From Dactylosporangium vinaceum (GTDB lineage: Bacteria > Actinomycetota > Actinomycetes > Mycobacteriales > Micromonosporaceae), in the NCBI RefSeq assembly GCF_019904175.1, contig NZ_CP061913.1, positions 620,001 through 684,000 on the forward strand: a stretch of DNA of 64,000 bases, in the 5' to 3' direction. Position numbers and translations under genes: made by a program. Every line of letters starts with the position of its first letter. The first letter of the stretch is position 1. This document shows, in pieces, positions 62,301 to 64,000 of this stretch. The notes beneath the pieces are model-generated. The model did not search any database and was not told the DNA's origin. It saw only the letters and a list, made by a program, of their open reading frames with translations.

Positions 62301-62733
62301 GGTCGCCGCCGGGTCCGCCGCGGGGGATCGCCCGCTTCGGTGCGCGCAGGTCCTCGGGCGCCCGTGGCGCACCCGAGGAGGGCGTCGCGGAGATCGGGAT
62401 GCCGGAGATCGGCTCCAGGGCCAGCGGCCGCTCGCGGGCCGGGCCCCCGGCGGGCGGCTCGTCGAACAGCCCCAGGAACGGCGAGTCCACGTCGGCCGCC
62501 GGCGCCCGGCGGCCGTTGCCACCGTTGGTGCCGTTGCCACCGTTGGCGCTGTTACCGCCGTTGGTGCCGTTGCCGCGCGCGGCGGCCGGGCCGGTGCCGC
62601 GGAACTGCGCGACCCGGCCGCCCTCGGCCAGCGCGCTCAGACCGCCATCGTAGTCGGTTGACAGCGCAGCGTCATCATCGATGTCCGCGCGGTCTGGAAA
62701 GCCCCCGGACTTGCGGGGAGGGGGAGTGCTCAT
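59371..62733 (-). CDS. VirB4-family T4SS ATPase
   Basis: A 1120-aa ATPase. About 270 N-terminal residues are disordered, Pro/Gly/Arg-rich, with Asn-Gly-Gly repeats. Then a VirB4/TraC-type body: LTFTPNTVTAWYWLPEVRWA, an unusual WHRIAVGGRTREEC segment, Walker A FVAEPGGGKSTLMGAL, Walker B KLVGLDEAHFMEGW, and sensor LAALVASQNPKDILG. VirB4 ATPases energise assembly and transport and are the diagnostic T4SS gene. ATG 62733 overlaps the upstream stop (ATGA). Confidence 0.93.
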   Translation of the reverse strand: MSTPPPRKSGGFPDRADIDDDAALSTDYDGGLSALAEGGRVAQFRGTGPAAARGNGTNGGNSANGGNGTNGGNGRRAPAADVDSPFLGLFDEPPAGGPARERPLALEPISGIPISATPSSGAPRAPEDLRAPKRAIPRGGPGGDPARTAHGERHVTRPAISDRPAQPPAAGDRPPYDNWAEQPDRRARGGPAAPRPPEWAPGGRASSAGAPPRKAVTAPPPPPPTRRAAPARTVPAQQPPRPPRALPPPQRGRRTPLERTPKPKHKDRSAAIDLAITEIAGHLTFTPNTVTAWYWLPEVRWAFRPDAEREALLSAISEQYAGLAGFRLHLRRTTKPFPADQWARVVDGNTPHPLPSAGGPTWADHLVAAQKHLQQINHAEGQTYLGIAFARRTLGDTFAERIGSLFKRGVADAERRRMARTVEQFDEVLGAFGMRGRRVTAFELEWLLYRSVALCMSPPGHINSLDGSWDRGDLLALTEEVERYRTPYGSTVKLVNRQTGEERHVAVLTVGRMEPLEIPERHEPWLHFHERLSWPMELSSRIDILGPGDSFRNLEHRLRLIRSQQADYSEHGMDAPPELERLAKRALTIGDEISTGLPVDSSRAHGWHRIAVGGRTREECLERARKLTQMYSREMRVALQHPKNQDWLAREFIPGEPLANTGYLRRMPVKLFAAALPQAASTVGDRRGDLIGRTAGTSRRPVFLDLHFPMEVRERSGLAVFVAEPGGGKSTLMGALGYLAARRGAQVTLLDPSGPLARLCRMPELAPYSRVLNLTGSEQGTLAPYSLIPTPQRAHYAPGPPGDREFEIAISNARAERRMLVQDICQMLVPPQVAREASTATMLRHAVRQVPAEESSTLEDVIRALRDTGDHDALELGNLLLDTAEMPLAMLFFGSPPPGLLGADAALTVITMAGLRLPDLKIEREYWSAEESLALPMLHTAHRLAVRRCYGGDMSQRKLVGLDEAHFMEGWRSGRSFLVRLARDSRKWNLAALVASQNPKDILGLDVQNLVSTVFVGRIAEDTEIAAEALRLLRVPTDVGYEQTLAALSQVDTSSSSRLGFREFVMRDVDGRVQKVRIDVSYVPELLKYLDTTPGGIPSGTAVRGEVVDLHPDDDAEDDR

Positions 62734-63104
62734 ACGAGATCACCGGTGAGTTCCGGGCGGATGCGCACCTTGGACCCGACCAGGCGGGCGTCACGCTGCT
62801 CGGAGCTGGGCTCGCGAGTGTGGCGCCAGTCGGTCAGGGCGGTGCGGACCACCATGCGGGCGGGTCGATCGGGGTCGACGTAACGGAAGATCAGCGACGT
62901 CGCCACGATCGCGAGTGCGATCTCGTAGGCGGGGAAGTAGTCGACGTGCAGCGTGATCAGGTAGCGGATGAACATGAACAACGGCACCAGCAGCGCGAAC
63001 ACCCCGTACTGCGCATAGGGCAGCTGGATCGGCAGCGTGTATCCGGGCGGGCCGAGGTAGACCAGCCGAGCCCGGTAGATGTCGTCATCGGTGCGCAGGC
63101 GCAT
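62730..63104 (-). CDS. PrgI/VirB3-like small membrane protein
   Basis: A 124-aa protein with two adjoining TM helices (YGVFALLVPLFMFIRYLITL; YEIALAIVATSLIFRYV) and a charged C-terminal ~45 residues with WRHTREPSSEQRDARL. A small two-helix protein encoded directly before VirB4 is the usual position and form of VirB3/PrgI. Family assignment rests on topology and position. ATG 63104; 12 bp after the pilin-like gene. Confidence 0.78.
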   Translation of the reverse strand: MRLRTDDDIYRARLVYLGPPGYTLPIQLPYAQYGVFALLVPLFMFIRYLITLHVDYFPAYEIALAIVATSLIFRYVDPDRPARMVVRTALTDWRHTREPSSEQRDARLVGSKVRIRPELTGDLV

Positions 63105-63116
63105 TGGGGCCTGTCC

Positions 63117-63437
63117 TTATTGACCAGGGAAGATCAGCTTGACCAGCTGCCCGCCGAAGAAGAACAGCGCGCCGGCGCCGAGCACGAAGGCGATGCCGAT
63201 GATCGCGATCGCTGAGCTGGTGAGGACCCGCGAGACCTCGCCTTTGCTCGCCCGGCCGATGAAGATCACTCCGAGCACCGCGAGGAGGATCGGCACGATC
63301 TTGGTGCCGAAGAACCCCACGATGGCGTCGGTGTTGATCGTCTGCGGTGGTTCGGTTGGGGTGGGTGCGAAGGCGATCGCATCCACGGTGTGCCGGGCCG
63401 TGCCCCACACAGCCTGGCCGATCTCCATCAACATCAT
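63117..63437 (-). CDS. VirB2-like pilin/membrane protein
   Basis: A 106-aa protein from ATG 63437 (or 63434), preceded by GGGGAGG. Two hydrophobic helices (IVPILLAVLGVIFIGRASKG; AIAIIGIAFVLGAGALFFFGG) separated by a short polar loop, with a 40-residue leader and a short C-terminus. This matches the form of VirB2-type subunits or of the small channel proteins of Gram-positive T4SS. First gene of the minus-strand operon. Confidence 0.75.
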   Translation of the reverse strand: MMLMEIGQAVWGTARHTVDAIAFAPTPTEPPQTINTDAIVGFFGTKIVPILLAVLGVIFIGRASKGEVSRVLTSSAIAIIGIAFVLGAGALFFFGGQLVKLIFPGQ

Positions 63438-63765
63438 CAAACCTCCCCGGAGGCGCGGCAGGCGAGTTGCATGCCGCGCGTTAAGCGTCGCCGAAAAGAC
63501 GACCCGGCGGTACAACCCCGGCTGCTGTGTCGCTCTCCAGCGGAACCTTATCCGGGCGTTTGCCCTGCTAAATGCCCATTGTCGGGTTTAACCGTCCGAA
63601 TAACGTTCACTTGCAGAGAGTACGTGGCAGTCCGGTGTCCAACAAGCTGACCGGTTCGAGGTCAGTGTGCACAGTGTGCCTCGTGAGACCGGTTCACCGC
63701 GCCCCCCGTAGGGTTGTCGCAGGTCGCCACCGAGCGCTCGCGGTGAGTTGAGTACCTTCATTCAA
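63438..63765. promoter_or_regulatory. Divergent T4SS-like operon / folP control region
   Basis: 328 bp without a gene, presumably with both promoters. AT-richer patches at 63545-63620. GACCGGTTC occurs twice (near 63650 and 63690) flanking GTGTGCACAGTGTGC, a possible regulator site. No terminator or att-like repeat of folE/folP DNA was seen. Confidence 0.45.
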
Positions 63766-63768
63766 GTG

Positions 63769-64000
63769 ATGGTCTTGCGACGTTCAACGCCCGTGGTGAT
63801 GGGCGTGCTCAACGCGACCCCGGACAGCTTCTCCGACGGCGGGCGCTACGCGGACCTCGACGCCGCGGTGGCGCACGCGCTGCAGATGACGGCCGAGGGC
63901 GCCGACCTCATCGATGTGGGCGGGGAGAGCACCCGCCCGGGCGCCGAGCGGATCGACGCCGAGACCGAGGCGGCCCGGGTGCTGCCGGTCATCCGGGCGC
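63769..64000 (+). CDS. folP: Dihydropteroate synthase (5' part only)
   Basis: Seventy-seven codons run off the window. The start is ATG 63769 (or GTG 63766). MGVLNATPDSFSDGG and LIDVGGESTRPGAE are the two N-terminal signatures of DHPS, which joins pAba to the pterin pyrophosphate. It is displaced from folE by the T4SS-like block and has its own upstream region. Confidence 0.95.
   Translation, partial: MVLRRSTPVVMGVLNATPDSFSDGGRYADLDAAVAHALQMTAEGADLIDVGGESTRPGAERIDAETEAARVLPVIRA

Noticed and set aside
52344..63437. Calling the T4SS-like block an integrative conjugative element
   Set aside because: No integrase, relaxase, replication gene, tRNA or flanking direct repeat is visible around the block.

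Overview
The window is about 70% G+C, uses many GTG starts and ATGA/GTGA gene overlaps, and has an actinobacterial gene repertoire (WhiB, Crp, MarP, EccC/EccD/mycosin, actinobacterial PonA2). Gene content and the AICE-type remnants suggest Micromonosporaceae. That placement is inference, since no search could be run.

Layout. (1) 1-13473: a 3'-truncated nucleotide cyclase/AAA regulator, then a block that, from memory of M. tuberculosis Rv3677c-Rv3683, is conserved: MBL hydrolase, RidA, a 52-aa DUF4177-like protein, two Get3/ArsA-like ATPases, a WhiB4/WblA-type WhiB, PonA2-type PBP, YqeY, metallophosphoesterase and an alpha/beta hydrolase. (2) 13558-17490: tRNA-Pro(CGG) with the scars of two integrative elements. 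A 71-bp copy of the tRNA 3' end recurs exactly 2,300 bp downstream, each copy followed by integrase 3' debris; cargo is a small membrane protein, a Uma2 nuclease-like protein, an 87-aa protein and a GntR/UTRA repressor. (3) 17546-18615: two small exported/membrane proteins. (4) 18813-28194: a minus-strand catabolic operon under a TetR regulator (DinB-like protein, AtuA family, acyl-CoA dehydrogenase, biotin-dependent carboxylase beta and alpha, second acyl-CoA dehydrogenase). Between atuA and the dehydrogenase lie five 89-bp tandem repeats, each a 30-codon ORF overlapping its neighbours by ATGA. (5) 28288-34146: Crp, CapA-like protein, endonuclease III, thioredoxin lipoprotein, Nudix hydrolase, MarP. 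(6) 34215-41757: part of a type VII secretion locus (mycosin, EccC, EccD). (7) 41858-52289: ppa, dacB, DUF2342 protein, tilS, ggt, hpt, ftsH, folE. (8) 52344-63437: a set of T4SS-like genes (VirB2-like, PrgI/VirB3-like, VirB4, TrbL/VirB6-like, VirB8/TcpC-like, VirB1-like muralytic enzyme, unknowns and a degenerate FtsK-like membrane protein) lying between folE and folP. (9) folP starts at 63769 and runs off the window.

How parts work together. Regions 1 and 5 together look like one ancestral neighbourhood (cell wall, redox, acid stress, Crp) rearranged here by an inversion. Region 4 encodes activation, carboxylation and dehydrogenation of a branched or terpenoid acyl-CoA. Region 8 is the most unusual part: a complete-looking channel and wall-penetration module with no relaxase, integrase or canonical coupling ATPase in view, embedded among housekeeping folate genes.
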